From: Clavibacter michiganensis subsp. tessellarius | GTDB taxonomy: Bacteria; Actinomycetota; Actinomycetes; Actinomycetales; Microbacteriaceae | Reading direction: 5' to 3' | DNA length: 64,000 nt | Assembly (NCBI RefSeq): GCF_021922985.1 | Contig: NZ_CP040788.1 | Coordinates: 2,108,001-2,172,000 of the forward strand | Shown: positions 35,100 to 44,018 of the stretch, in pieces | Numbering within the stretch: position 1 is the stretch's first letter | Layout: every line of letters starts with the position of its first letter | The notes under the pieces: generated by a model | What the model saw: only the letters and a program-made list of their open reading frames with translations | Database searches by the model: none | Told to the model about the DNA's origin: nothing | Made by a program: the position numbers and the translations under genes

Positions 35100-35956
35100 A
35101 GCGCGAGGTGCCCGGCTGGTTCCGGCTGCTGCTCTGCTGGCCGGCGCTGCTCATGCTCGGGATGGGCCTGCTCGCGCTCCTGACCGCGGTGGCCGACCCG
35201 GCGGTGCTCACGCGCCCCGAGACGCTCATCCCCGGGCTCGTGCTCCTCCTCCTCTGCGTCGCCGCGGTGCGCACCCTGGTGCGTGGCGCGCGCGTGCTCG
35301 CCGGCATGATGCGCGGGGTCCGCCACGAGATCGCCCGCCCCGCCCGCGAGGCCGCGGCCGCGCAGGACCTCGCCGCCCGGAGCGCGGCGGGCTGGGCCGA
35401 GGCGTGCCGGCTGCGCGCGGCGATCCTGCGCGGCGAGGCGCCGCCCGCGATCACCGTGTGGGACGTCGTCCTCGAGCCCGGCGAGGTGCTCCTCTACGAC
35501 GTGCAGGCCGACTACGAGCGCTACTACGGCCGCGACGTCACGTACACGCGCTCGAGCGGCCTCTTCGTCGGGAGCCCCGCGTTCGTGCTCGGCGGCATGG
35601 CGGCCACGATGATCGGCAACGCCTCGCGCCGGAACGCCGCCGAGGCGGAGGCCGCCGAGCAGTGGCGCGAACTGCAGCCCGTGCGGCTCGTGATCTCCGA
35701 CCGCCGCCTCCTCTGCCAGGTCGGCGGACGGTGGCTCGCGTTCTGGTACGCCGGGATGACGGCGGTCTACCCCGAGGTGCGCGAGTGGGCGCTCGTCTGC
35801 CAGTTCCCGGACGCCGAGCCGCTGCGCCTCCGCGGCGTCGACGCGCCGATCGCGGCCGTGATCACGGTGCTCGGCACGCAAGGCATCGCCGCGGTGCGGG
35901 ACCACCCGAGCCTGCAGGCGCTGGCGCCGGTCGAGCGGCGGGATCCGCTCGCCTGA
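35096..35956 (+). CDS. Membrane protein of unknown function, end of the secretion operon
   Basis: 286 residues from GTG 35096, again with GTGA overlap. Two membrane helices (about 10-35 and 42-65) precede a soluble part that includes VVLEPGEVLLYDVQADYERYY and RLVISDRRLLCQVGGRWLAFWY, which resembles a PH-like fold. No family was recognised with confidence. Position and overlap put it in the conjugation-like operon. Confidence 0.6.
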   Translation: MKREVPGWFRLLLCWPALLMLGMGLLALLTAVADPAVLTRPETLIPGLVLLLLCVAAVRTLVRGARVLAGMMRGVRHEIARPAREAAAAQDLAARSAAGWAEACRLRAAILRGEAPPAITVWDVVLEPGEVLLYDVQADYERYYGRDVTYTRSSGLFVGSPAFVLGGMAATMIGNASRRNAAEAEAAEQWRELQPVRLVISDRRLLCQVGGRWLAFWYAGMTAVYPEVREWALVCQFPDAEPLRLRGVDAPIAAVITVLGTQGIAAVRDHPSLQALAPVERRDPLA

Positions 35957-35999
35957 CGCTCCCGCGCCCGCGCCCGCGCCCGCGCAGGCGGCGGCGCGC

Positions 36000-37253
36000 T
36001 CAGCCCGCGGCCGCGTTCCGCACGCAGATCGCGGTGACGTCGTCGCCCACGCGCGTGGCCGCCGCAGCGTCCGCGATGCGGCGCACCGTCTCCGCGGCGT
36101 CGGCGGCGTCGCGCACGAGCTCCACGAGCGGCGCGACCGAGTCGAGCGTGCCGTCGAAGAGGTCGAGCGCGCCGTCGGTGAACGCGAGGAGGCGGTCGCC
36201 CGGGCGGAGCTCGCCCGCGGCCGTCGTCCAGGTGGCGTCCGGCACCACGCCGAGCGGCAAGCCGAGCGCCGGCAGCGTCTCGTGCGAGCCGTCCGCGCGG
36301 AGCACCAGGGTCAGGCCGTGGCCGCCGTCGGCGTACGCGAACCGGCCGGTGGATCCGTCGACCCGGCAGTGCAGGAACGTCGCGAACGTCTCGGTCGCGT
36401 CGAGGTCGGTCTGCAGCTGGGACTGCACGCCGCGCACCGTGCGCCCGACGTCGGGCCCGCGGTGCGCCTGGAAGCCGGAGCGGACGGCCGAGGCGAGGAT
36501 CGCGGCACCCGCGCCCTTGCCCATCACGTCGGCGAGGGTCACGTGCAGCCCGTCGGCGTCCTCGCCCCAGGAGTAGAAGTCGCCCCCGACGCCGCGCGAC
36601 GGGATGCTGATGCCGGCCAGGTCGTAGTCGGGCCAGAGCGGCCGGTCGACGGGCAGGAGCCGGCGCTGGATCTCGCCGGCCGCCTCCTCGTCCGCGCTGT
36701 CGCGGAGCTCGCGCTCGACCCACGCGCCCATCTCGTCGAGCAGCTTCTCCTGCGCGGCGTCGAGGTCGCGCGGCTCGGTGTCGACGAGGCAGAGCGTGCC
36801 CACGGTCTGGCCGCCGGCGCGCAGCGGCCGCCCGGCGTAGAAGCGGATATGGCGCGGCCCGGTGACGGTCGTGCGCTCCGCGAAGCGGGCGTCCTGCGTG
36901 GCGTCCGGCACGACGAGGAGGTCGGGCGAGCGGATGGTCACGTCGCAGAACGACTGCGTGCGGTCCGACAGCAGCGAGACGCCGTGCGGCTGCGGCGACT
37001 TCGTGAACTGGTCGGTGTCGGCCAGGAGGTTGATCTCGGCCACGGGCACGTCGAACATCTCGCGCGCGATGCGGGTCACGCGGTCGAAGCGCTCCTCCGC
37101 GGCGGATCCGACGAGCCGCAGGTCGTGCACGGCCCGCAGCCGCGCCAGCTCGGCGTCGCCGCTCAGCGCGTCCGGCATCGCCGTCGACCGGGCGACCGAC
37201 CGGGCGGCCGGCTCCGCGCCGCCCGAGCGCGCGACGGATTCCTGGATGGCCAT
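36000..37253 (-). CDS. GAF-SpoIIE-type serine phosphatase
   Basis: 417 residues. A GAF sensor domain (about 45-195, with QPHGVSLLSDRTQSFCDVTI and YAGRPLRAGGQTVGTLCLVD) precedes a PP2C/SpoIIE phosphatase domain (about 205-415). There GGDFYSW, LADVMGKGAGAAILAS and FADGALDLF-like sequence (seen as FTDGALDLF) carry the metal-binding Asp residues. Such enzymes dephosphorylate STAS anti-anti-sigma proteins in response to a signal; a STAS gene lies 2 kb away on the same strand. Confidence 0.88.
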   Translation of the reverse strand: MAIQESVARSGGAEPAARSVARSTAMPDALSGDAELARLRAVHDLRLVGSAAEERFDRVTRIAREMFDVPVAEINLLADTDQFTKSPQPHGVSLLSDRTQSFCDVTIRSPDLLVVPDATQDARFAERTTVTGPRHIRFYAGRPLRAGGQTVGTLCLVDTEPRDLDAAQEKLLDEMGAWVERELRDSADEEAAGEIQRRLLPVDRPLWPDYDLAGISIPSRGVGGDFYSWGEDADGLHVTLADVMGKGAGAAILASAVRSGFQAHRGPDVGRTVRGVQSQLQTDLDATETFATFLHCRVDGSTGRFAYADGGHGLTLVLRADGSHETLPALGLPLGVVPDATWTTAAGELRPGDRLLAFTDGALDLFDGTLDSVAPLVELVRDAADAAETVRRIADAAAATRVGDDVTAICVRNAAAG

Positions 37254-37401
37254 GTCGTCCCCCTGCGTGTCGCGGCGCCGGCCGCACCGGACGGGAAACC
37301 CGACCGGCGCACGATCCCCCCGGATCCGGGCGCCTGGGGCGAGTGTACGTGCGGGTCCTGGGCGTCGACCGCGCCCGGGCGCCCCGTCTCCGGGGGGGGT
37401 C

Positions 37402-38727
37402 TCACGCCTCCCGGCGGAGCACCAGCACGGTCACGTCGTCCGGGTTCGACTGGCCCGCGGCGAGCGCCGTGATCCGCTCCACGAGCTCCTCCGCGGACGT
37501 CGACTCGCGCGCCATGTCGGCCACCCGGTCGACCGCGGCGAGGGTGCCGTCGTAGAGGTCGAGCACGCCGTCGCTGAAGGTGACGATGAGGTCGCCCGGG
37601 TCGAGCCGCAGCGCGTGCGACGTCCAGCCCGAGGCGCCCGGCACGCCCACCGGCAGGTCGGCCGACTCGAGGCGCTCGTACGATCCGTCGGCGCGGACCA
37701 GGGCGGAGAGCCCGTGGCCCGCGTCGGCGTAGAGCACGGTGTGGTCCTCGGCGCGCACGCGGGCGTGGAAGACGGTCGCGAACGTCGAGGTCTCGCCGAG
37801 CTCGGCGGTGAAGCAGTCGGCGGTGCGCACGATGGCGTCGACCGGATCCGGCACGTTCTTCGCGCTGCGGACGACGGCGCGCGCGGTGGCCGCGATGATC
37901 CCCGCGCCCATGCCCTTGCCCATCACGTCGCCGAGCGTGAACGCCAGCCCCTCCCGCACGGGGTACCAGTCGAAGAAGTCCCCGCCCACGGCCTTCGACG
38001 GCAGGCACGCACCCGCGACCTGGTATCCCGGCAGCGGCACGAGCGACTTGGGCAGGAGGGCCTGCTGCACGACGGAGGCGCGCTTCATCTCCTCCTGGCT
38101 CGCGCGCTCGCGGGCGCGCGACGCCTCGAGGCTCAGCCGCGTGAGCCGCGACAGCTCGTTGACCACGAAGGCGGCGAGCGCGAACGCCACGGCGCTGTAG
38201 AACCCGCGCCAGAGCTCGTTCGCGTTCTGCTCGCCGAGCTCGAGGAGGAGCGGGAGGCCGAAGGTCACGTAGACGCCCACGAACGCGACGAGCACGTTCC
38301 AGCGGCCGGGGTTCAGGCCGAACCAGACCACGGGGAGGATCACGAGGGTCCCGTAGATGGAGGCGTTCTCGCCTGTCGCGATGCGCAGCACGCCGATGGC
38401 GACCATGTCGAGCGCGGGCACGAGGTTCGTGAGGCGCGCGCGTTCGCGGCGCAGCGCGACGGCGGCGGCCAGCAGGGTCGCGAGCGCGACGAGCACCACG
38501 GAGATCAGGAGGGCGCGCGGCGAGGTGAACGTGAGGGTCGGCACGACGAGGGTCATCAGCACCGCGAGCGCGAACAGCGCCACCATCGGGAGCTGCTTCA
38601 CGAGCGCGGTCGGGCCGGCCGGGCCGATCGCCCGCGGACCCGTCTGCGGCACCCAGGCGATGCGCTCGACCCAGGCGGGCGCCGGCCGCGAGGAGAAGAC
38701 CCGCGGCAGCTTGAAGGGGGTGCTCAC
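37402..38727 (-). CDS. Membrane SpoIIE-type serine phosphatase
   Basis: 441 residues from GTG 38727. About six membrane helices (about 40-200) form an N-terminal sensor module. A short coiled linker (LSLEASRARERASQEEMKR) leads to a PP2C/SpoIIE domain with GGDFFDWYP, LGDVMGKGMGAGIIA and FSDGVLDLYDG. The start overlaps the stop of the anti-sigma-type kinase gene by 4 bases, so phosphatase, kinase and STAS protein are one operon. Confidence 0.88.
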   Translation of the reverse strand: MSTPFKLPRVFSSRPAPAWVERIAWVPQTGPRAIGPAGPTALVKQLPMVALFALAVLMTLVVPTLTFTSPRALLISVVLVALATLLAAAVALRRERARLTNLVPALDMVAIGVLRIATGENASIYGTLVILPVVWFGLNPGRWNVLVAFVGVYVTFGLPLLLELGEQNANELWRGFYSAVAFALAAFVVNELSRLTRLSLEASRARERASQEEMKRASVVQQALLPKSLVPLPGYQVAGACLPSKAVGGDFFDWYPVREGLAFTLGDVMGKGMGAGIIAATARAVVRSAKNVPDPVDAIVRTADCFTAELGETSTFATVFHARVRAEDHTVLYADAGHGLSALVRADGSYERLESADLPVGVPGASGWTSHALRLDPGDLIVTFSDGVLDLYDGTLAAVDRVADMARESTSAEELVERITALAAGQSNPDDVTVLVLRREA

Positions 38728-39167
38728 GCCGGCGACCCGGCGGCGCCGTCGGCCTCGGGCTCGGCGCGCGTGCGCCGGACGCTCCACACGTTCTCGGCGC
38801 CGACGCGCTCGTAGGAGAGGTCGTCGCAGAGCAGCTGGACCATCGCGAGGCCGCGGCCGGACTCGGCGTCCTCGCCGGGCATCTCGCGGGGGGTGAGGCG
38901 GAAGTCGCCGGGCTCGGATCCGTCGCGCAGCCGCGCGCTCATCGTGCCGGCGTCGACGGTGACGCTCACCTCGCAGGTGACGCCCTGGCCGTGGTCGGCG
39001 TGCTCGATCACGTTGGAGGCGAGCTCGATGAGGGCCGTCTCGAACGCCATGCGGTCGAGGGCGCCGATGTCGGGGCGCTCGTCCCAGAGGCGGGCGATGA
39101 AGCCGTGCACGGCGTCGACGTCCTCGCCGGGCGAGCGGAGGGTCAGCGACCGCGTGGTCTCAGTCAC
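38724..39167 (-). CDS. Anti-sigma-type histidine-kinase-like ATPase (RsbW-like)
   Basis: 147 residues from GTG 39167, which lies within the last codons of the STAS gene (8-base overlap). The GHKL ATPase fold shows FETALIELASNVIEHA (N box) and GRGLAMVQLLCDDLSYE (G box). Proteins of this kind phosphorylate a STAS partner and sequester a sigma factor or another regulator. No sigma gene is next to it, so the target is unknown. Confidence 0.87.
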   Translation of the reverse strand: MTETTRSLTLRSPGEDVDAVHGFIARLWDERPDIGALDRMAFETALIELASNVIEHADHGQGVTCEVSVTVDAGTMSARLRDGSEPGDFRLTPREMPGEDAESGRGLAMVQLLCDDLSYERVGAENVWSVRRTRAEPEADGAAGSPA

Positions 39168-39498
39168 GGTAGGCCGCTTCGGCGGTGGGCGACGAGACCA
39201 GCACGCGGTCGAGGTTGGACAGCTGCAGCACCATCGCGACCTGGGGGCCGGGGGCGGAGAGGCGGAGGTCGCCGCCGGCGTCGCGCGCGGACTTGAGGCC
39301 CGCGATGAGCGCGCCCAGCCCGGACGAGTCGATGAAGTCGACCTCGGCGAGGTCCACCACGATCCGCGAGGCCCCGTCGGCGATCGCGTCGTGGACGGCC
39401 TCCCGGAGCTCCGGGGCCGAGGCCATGTTGAGCATGCCCGTCGCGGCGACGACGGTGACGTCGTCCTCCCGGCGTGCGGTGGCGGTCGTGAACGCCAT
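39160..39498 (-). CDS. STAS-domain anti-sigma factor antagonist
   Basis: 112 residues. FIDSSGLGALIAGLKSAR carries the serine that is phosphorylated to switch the protein off. It is the first gene of the partner-switching operon and lies ahead of the RsbW-like kinase and the membrane phosphatase. ATG 39498 follows GAGGGGG. Confidence 0.9.
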   Translation of the reverse strand: MAFTTATARREDDVTVVAATGMLNMASAPELREAVHDAIADGASRIVVDLAEVDFIDSSGLGALIAGLKSARDAGGDLRLSAPGPQVAMVLQLSNLDRVLVSSPTAEAAYRD

Positions 39499-39769
39499 GG
39501 ATCCCCCTCGCTTCGGACGCTGCGCCGTCGACCGCATCCCCCCGGATCCGGCGACGGACCGTGCCCGGTCCGCGCAGTCCCCTGCGCTGATCCCCGGCAC
39601 CCGCCCGGCCACATCATCCCACAATCGAGGAAATACGATGAGGGGACGAAGGGCTCCCGTTCCTGTCCGCGGAGCGCATCCGGCTGGCGACGGCAGGACG
39701 CGCGCGGCAGGATCGCGACGGGATCCCCACCCGCCGAGCACGGCCATCCGGCCGCCCGAGGAGACGACC

Positions 39770-40129
39770 GTGTCGACCGCACCCGAGCACGTCCCGACCG
39801 AGCGCCGCATCACGCGGCAGGCGATCGAGACCTCCATCGCGATGGCGTGGAACGCCGAGGGCGAGATGCGCGGCCTGCCGCCGCTCGCCTGGCAGCTCGG
39901 CGGCCCGTGGGAGGGCATCCACTTCGCGGGCGACGCCGACGCGTACGCGCCGGAGCTGCGGCGCGAGATCGTCGAGTCGTGGATCGCGGGCCTCGGCCTC
40001 GCGGACGCCATCGACCTCACCGACGGCCCGCTCGCGCGCTGCGGCGACGACATGGTGTGGACGGGCGCGCTCGACGACGTCGTGTTCCAGCTCCGCTATC
40101 CGGCCACCGACGCGGATCCCGCGGCCTGA
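39770..40129 (+). CDS. Hypothetical protein, 119 residues
   Basis: Starts at GTG 39770 behind GAGGAGA and has the GC pattern of a real gene. The sequence is acidic and mixed helix/strand (RQAIETSIAMAWNAEG, DMVWTGALDDVVFQLRYP). No family or motif was recognised. It is divergent from the STAS operon and convergent with the histidine phosphatase. The 271-base gap upstream (39499-39769) holds no other gene and should contain promoters for both directions. Confidence 0.65.
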   Translation: MSTAPEHVPTERRITRQAIETSIAMAWNAEGEMRGLPPLAWQLGGPWEGIHFAGDADAYAPELRREIVESWIAGLGLADAIDLTDGPLARCGDDMVWTGALDDVVFQLRYPATDADPAA

Positions 40130-40170
40130 GCCGCCGGAGGCGCCGGAGCCGCGCTGCCGGAGCGCCGCCC

Positions 40171-40797
40171 CTAGCTCCCGGCGGCCCCGCTCTCGCGCCA
40201 CCCGGATCCGTCGCGCTCCAGCTCGATCAGCTGCCCGTTCGCCCACACCAGCGACCGGGTGAGCGCGGGCGAGCGCCCGAGCGCGGAGAGGTAGAGCACG
40301 CGGAGCAGGTAGCCGTGGGCGACCACGAGCGTGGTGCGCGGATCCGCCGCCACGTCGTCGAGGATCGCGCGCGCCCGCACGGCCGCGGCCGCCCACGTCT
40401 CGCCGCCGCCGGGCGCCGCGGGCTCGCCGTCCTCGCCCGTGAGCCAGGCCGCGAAGGCCGCGCCGTGGACGGGACCGCGCAGCTCGTCGCGCGTGATCCC
40501 CTCGAAGCCGCCGAAGTCAAGCTCCACCAGCTCGGGCCGCGGCTCGGGCACGACGCCCGGCGCGACGCCCTGCTCCTGGAGGATCCGCGCGGTGCTGCGG
40601 GCGCGCGACAGCGTGCTCACGAGGATCCGCTCCACGCCCTCCCCGCGCAGCCGCGCCGCGAGGGGCGCGAGCTGCTCGGCCGCGTCGTGGTCGACGTCGA
40701 TGTCCGTGCGCGAGTCGTACCGGTACTCCCGGTTCCAGGACGTGGGCGCGTGCCGGGTGAGGAGCAGGCGCGCGGGCTGCGCCGGGGGTGTCTGCAT
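40171..40797 (-). CDS. Histidine phosphatase family protein
   Basis: 208 residues. The [12 protein letters not shown] motif (about 11-22) has the catalytic [16 protein letters not shown] supplies the second Arg, and [11 protein letters not shown] holds the second His. This is the phosphoglycerate-mutase-like fold, which dephosphorylates small molecules; the substrate is unknown. The ATG at 40797 is preferred over an upstream start at 40821 that adds a basic stretch without a ribosome site. Confidence 0.85.
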   Translation of the reverse strand: MQTPPAQPARLLLTRHAPTSWNREYRYDSRTDIDVDHDAAEQLAPLAARLRGEGVERILVSTLSRARSTARILQEQGVAPGVVPEPRPELVELDFGGFEGITRDELRGPVHGAAFAAWLTGEDGEPAAPGGGETWAAAAVRARAILDDVAADPRTTLVVAHGYLLRVLYLSALGRSPALTRSLVWANGQLIELERDGSGWRESGAAGS

Positions 40798-40886
40798 GGG
40801 TCCATCCAACCGGGATCTCACCCCCGGCTGTGCGCTCCGGCCGCGGCCCGGCCGTCCTCGGCGACGCCGGACTAGCGTCGCAGGGG

Positions 40887-41285
40887 ATGACCAGGAGCCG
40901 AGCCCGCACCGCCTCGCCCGCGGTCCGCGCCGCGTTCACCGCGGCGAGCGCCGCCTACCTCGTGAGCTGCGCCGTCGGGATCGCGGCGGCCACCCGGATC
41001 CTGCCGCCGCGCCCCGAGCTCCGCCTCCACCACCGCGCGTACCTCCTCACGAGCGCGCTCACCGCCCTCGCGCTGTCGACGCCGCTGTGGCCGGGATCCG
41101 CCGCGCCCCGCGCCGCCGCCCGCGGACGCCGCCCGGCCACCGTCCACCCCGCCCGCGCGCTCGCCCCCGCCCTGATCACGCTCGTCGCGCTCCCCCTCGC
41201 GGGCACGCGCACGCGCCGCCACCCCGCCGTCGCCCTGACCGCCGCTCCCTGGTACGCCTGGGGCACCCTCACCGCCTGGAGATGA
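40887..41285 (+). CDS. Small membrane protein of unknown function
   Basis: 132 residues with three hydrophobic segments (about 12-32, 48-65, 85-103) and Arg-rich loops. No family was recognised. TAGCGT 8 bases before ATG 40887, with no proper ribosome site, suggests a leaderless mRNA. The stop overlaps the start of the nitroreductase gene (ATGA), so the two are coupled. Confidence 0.6.
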   Translation: MTRSRARTASPAVRAAFTAASAAYLVSCAVGIAAATRILPPRPELRLHHRAYLLTSALTALALSTPLWPGSAAPRAAARGRRPATVHPARALAPALITLVALPLAGTRTRRHPAVALTAAPWYAWGTLTAWR

Positions 41286-42091
41286 ACGTGGAGTTCCTCG
41301 ACGTCCTGCGCGCCCGGAAGACCACCAACGGCGCCTTCCTGCCCGACCCCGTGAGCGAGGAGCACCAGCGGCTCCTCATGGAGGTCGCCGGCCGCGCGCC
41401 CTCGCAGCTCAACAGCCAGCCGTGGCGCTTCGTGCTCGTCGAGGAGCGCGCGACGATCGAGCGGATCGCCGACATCAGCGGCGAGAGCATGACCGAGACG
41501 ATGTCGAACGGCACCTTCTTCGAGCGCTACAAGCACCACTTCCGCTTCTCGCAGGAGGAGATGGACCGGCGGCGCGACGGCATGCTCTTCGACCGGCTCC
41601 CGGCACCGCTGCGCCCCTTCACGAAGCAGGCGTTCACGCCGCGCGGGCAGGGCCTCATGAACGCGCTCCGGGTGCCGCAGACCCTCGGCCGCGAGAACCG
41701 CCGGCTGGTCGCGGGCAGCCCGCTGCTGATCGGCGTGATGCTCGACCGCGCCGAGGACCGCCCCGAGTCCCTCGCGTCCTTCTACTCGACGTTCTCGATG
41801 GGCGCCGCGATGGAGAACGTCTGGCTGACCACGGCGGCGATCGGCATGGGCATCCAGTTCATCTCGTTCCCGATGGAGATCCGCGCGCAGTGGTCCCGGG
41901 TCGAGGAGCTGCTGCGCGTGCCGCCGGAGCTGCGGCTCATGGCCGTCTACCGGCTCGGCTACCTGCCGCCCGAGGCGCGCCGCCCCGCGATCGACTGGTC
42001 GAGCCGCGAGCGCAAGCGCCCCTCCCAGTACGTGTTCCGCGGCACGTGCGACACCCCGCAGGAGGGCTGGGACGAGCCCGCCGCGGGCTGA
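41282..42091 (+). CDS. Nitroreductase family protein
   Basis: 269 residues. It has the FMN-binding nitroreductase fold: [11 protein letters not shown] near the start, the substrate/FMN stretch [16 protein letters not shown] (about 40-55), and [20 protein letters not shown] near 180. It reduces nitro or quinone groups using NAD(P)H. An insertion of roughly 60 residues (about 75-135, [20 protein letters not shown]) makes it longer than minimal members. Confidence 0.85.
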   Translation: MNVEFLDVLRARKTTNGAFLPDPVSEEHQRLLMEVAGRAPSQLNSQPWRFVLVEERATIERIADISGESMTETMSNGTFFERYKHHFRFSQEEMDRRRDGMLFDRLPAPLRPFTKQAFTPRGQGLMNALRVPQTLGRENRRLVAGSPLLIGVMLDRAEDRPESLASFYSTFSMGAAMENVWLTTAAIGMGIQFISFPMEIRAQWSRVEELLRVPPELRLMAVYRLGYLPPEARRPAIDWSSRERKRPSQYVFRGTCDTPQEGWDEPAAG

Positions 42092-42156
42092 GCGCGCGCC
42101 TCGTTCTGGGGGCGCGACGGGGCCCGCGACCGGCCTCCGCCGTGCGCCCGCCGCCC

Positions 42157-42162
42157 TAGGGT
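42157..42162 (+). promoter_or_regulatory. -10 box of a leaderless promoter
   Basis: TAGGGT, then 6 bases, then GTG 42169. No separate ribosome site is present. Confidence 0.5.
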
Positions 42163-42168
42163 CGAGGG

Positions 42169-42792
42169 GTGGCGGACGACGGGTGGGTGCGGATCCCGCC
42201 GCCGACCACCCGCCAGCGACTGCTGCTCGCGGCGGGCGTCGCCTCCGGCCTGACGCTCTTCGGCGGCAGCGCGCTGCTCCACGGCGCGCCCGACCTCGCC
42301 GCCCGCTGGCTCGGCGACTCCGCGTTCGTGCGGATCCTCGCGATCGTCACGGCCTTCGCCCTCGTCTTCGCGGTCTGCTACGTCATCGTCGGCGTCCGCA
42401 CGCAGCCGCCCGCCGTGCACGTCGAGCGGCGGATGTTCCGCATCGGGAAGGACGAGGTCCCGTTCTCCGACCTCACGGGCGCGAAGCCCGAGTCCGGCGA
42501 CGACCGGAAGCCGTCGCTGCGCGTGCTGCGCCTGCTCACCCGCGGCGGCGACAGCTGCAGCATCGTCGTCGCCACCCAGAAGGGCATGGCGCTGACGCCC
42601 GAGCAGAGCGCGGCGCTCGTCGAGGCGGTGCGCGGATCCGCCATCGCGCCCCCGTACACGTCCGACGACCCCACCGGCCGGTTCTCGCACGTCAACTTCC
42701 CGATGGACCTCGACATCCCGCGCACCCTCGCCTACATCGAGTCGCCGCCGCCCGCCCCGACGCCCCGCCGCCGGCGCGGAGCCGCCGCGTGA
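42169..42792 (+). CDS. Two-helix membrane protein, paralogue A
   Basis: 207 residues from GTG 42169. It starts DDGWVRIPPPTTRQR, has two membrane helices (about 18-42 and 58-80), then a PH-like soluble domain (FRIGKDEVPFSDLTGAKPE ... CSIVVATQKG ... FSHVNFPMDL). The next gene shares this layout and its motifs, so they are tandem paralogues. Function unknown. Confidence 0.65.
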   Translation: MADDGWVRIPPPTTRQRLLLAAGVASGLTLFGGSALLHGAPDLAARWLGDSAFVRILAIVTAFALVFAVCYVIVGVRTQPPAVHVERRMFRIGKDEVPFSDLTGAKPESGDDRKPSLRVLRLLTRGGDSCSIVVATQKGMALTPEQSAALVEAVRGSAIAPPYTSDDPTGRFSHVNFPMDLDIPRTLAYIESPPPAPTPRRRRGAAA

Positions 42793-43433
42793 GCGCGGGC
42801 GACGACGGCTGGGTGGTGATCCCGGCGCCCACCTCGCGGCAGCGGATCGCGGTCGGGCTGTTCTGGATGGCCCTGGCCGGCGGCGTCTTCCTCAACCTCT
42901 GGCTCGGCCTCGGGCGCCTCCTGGAGGAGGCCGTCGGCGGCGGCTGGCTCACCGTCGTCGGCACGATCCTCGCGATCGAGGCGGTGGTGATCGGGTCCAT
43001 CTACGCGCTCATGGTCCGGCGCACGCCCGCCCTCGAGATCGACGTCGCCCGCGGCCTGCTGCGCCTCCGCGGCGAGGAGCTGCCGCTCGCCGACCTCACC
43101 GGCGCGCGCGTCGAGGCGCTGCAGTCGTCGCCGATGTCGTGGCCCCGGCAGAAGGGCGCGCCGCCGCTGCCCGAGAGCGTCGTGCTCGCGCTCAGCACGC
43201 GGCAGGGGAAGAGGTGCCGGATCGTGCTGCTGGTCGGCGAGCGCCGGATCCAGTCGGCCGAGGCCACCGCCGCCCTCGTCGCCGCCGTGCGCGCCTCCGC
43301 CATCACGCCGCCGACGACGCCCGACGACCCGGACGGCCGCTTCACCCGCGTCAACTTCCCGGACGCGCTCGACGTCGACGACGCCGTGGAGCTGATCGAG
43401 GCCCCCGAGCGCCGCCGCCACGCCGGCTTCTGA
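42789..43433 (+). CDS. Two-helix membrane protein, paralogue B
   Basis: 214 residues from GTG 42789, GTGA overlap with paralogue A. Shared blocks are DDGWVVIPAPTSRQR, LPLADLTGARVE, CRIVLLVGERRI and FTRVNFPDALD. Two membrane helices near 20-45 and 55-78 precede the PH-like domain. The pair may form a heteromer. No named family was recognised. Confidence 0.65.
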   Translation: MSAGDDGWVVIPAPTSRQRIAVGLFWMALAGGVFLNLWLGLGRLLEEAVGGGWLTVVGTILAIEAVVIGSIYALMVRRTPALEIDVARGLLRLRGEELPLADLTGARVEALQSSPMSWPRQKGAPPLPESVVLALSTRQGKRCRIVLLVGERRIQSAEATAALVAAVRASAITPPTTPDDPDGRFTRVNFPDALDVDDAVELIEAPERRRHAGF

Positions 43434-43483
43434 CGCCCGATCGCGGGACCCCGCGACCGGCCCGCCGGCTCAGGCCCGCCGTC

Positions 43484-43906
43484 TCAGGGCCGCCGCGCGA
43501 ACGCCGCGAGCCCCTGCTCCCCGTGCGGCACGTACCCGAGCGAGCGGTAGAAGGGGTGCGAGCGCTCGGCGTCCTCGGTGCCGCCCGCGTCCGTGGTGAG
43601 CACGAGGAGCGCGCAGTCCCGGTACCGCTCGCGCACGTGCTCGAGCAGGGCGCGGCCCACGCCGCCGCGCTGCCGGTCGGGCCGCACGAGGAGGTCCTGC
43701 ACGTAGCAGATCGACACCCCGTCGCTCACGGTGCGGACGAGGCCGACGAGCGCGCCGTCGTCGTCGCGCGCGGTGGCGACGAGGTCGGATCCGGCGAGCG
43801 CCCGCTCGAGCCGCTCCGGGTCGCGGGCGTAGACGGTCCAGCCGACGGATCCGTAGAGGTCGAGCAGCTCGTCGCGGGCCGGGGTCTCGTCGGCGAGGAG
43901 GGTCAC
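43484..43906 (-). CDS. GNAT family N-acetyltransferase
   Basis: 140 residues. The acetyl-CoA site is QDLLVRPDRQRGGVGRALLEHV (V, then RxxGxG; named by its ends), and the fold ends with HPFYRSLGYV. The substrate is unknown. The GTG at 43906 has no ribosome site but lies exactly 6 bases after TACGGT at 43913-43918, so a leaderless mRNA is likely. That spacing favours 43906 over the GTG at 43912. Confidence 0.85.
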   Translation of the reverse strand: MTLLADETPARDELLDLYGSVGWTVYARDPERLERALAGSDLVATARDDDGALVGLVRTVSDGVSICYVQDLLVRPDRQRGGVGRALLEHVRERYRDCALLVLTTDAGGTEDAERSHPFYRSLGYVPHGEQGLAAFARRP

Positions 43907-43912
43907 CCCCAC

Positions 43913-43918
43913 ACCGTA
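43913..43918 (-). promoter_or_regulatory. -10 box of a leaderless promoter
   Basis: TACGGT on the minus strand, 6 bases before GTG 43906. Confidence 0.5.
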
Positions 43919-44018
43919 ACCGCCTGTGGACGACGCGCCCGCGGGCCGCGGCTCCCTCGATACGGTCGCGGTTCCGTCCGCCATACCCGGACGGCCCCAC
44001 CCCGGACGAGAGAGCCCC

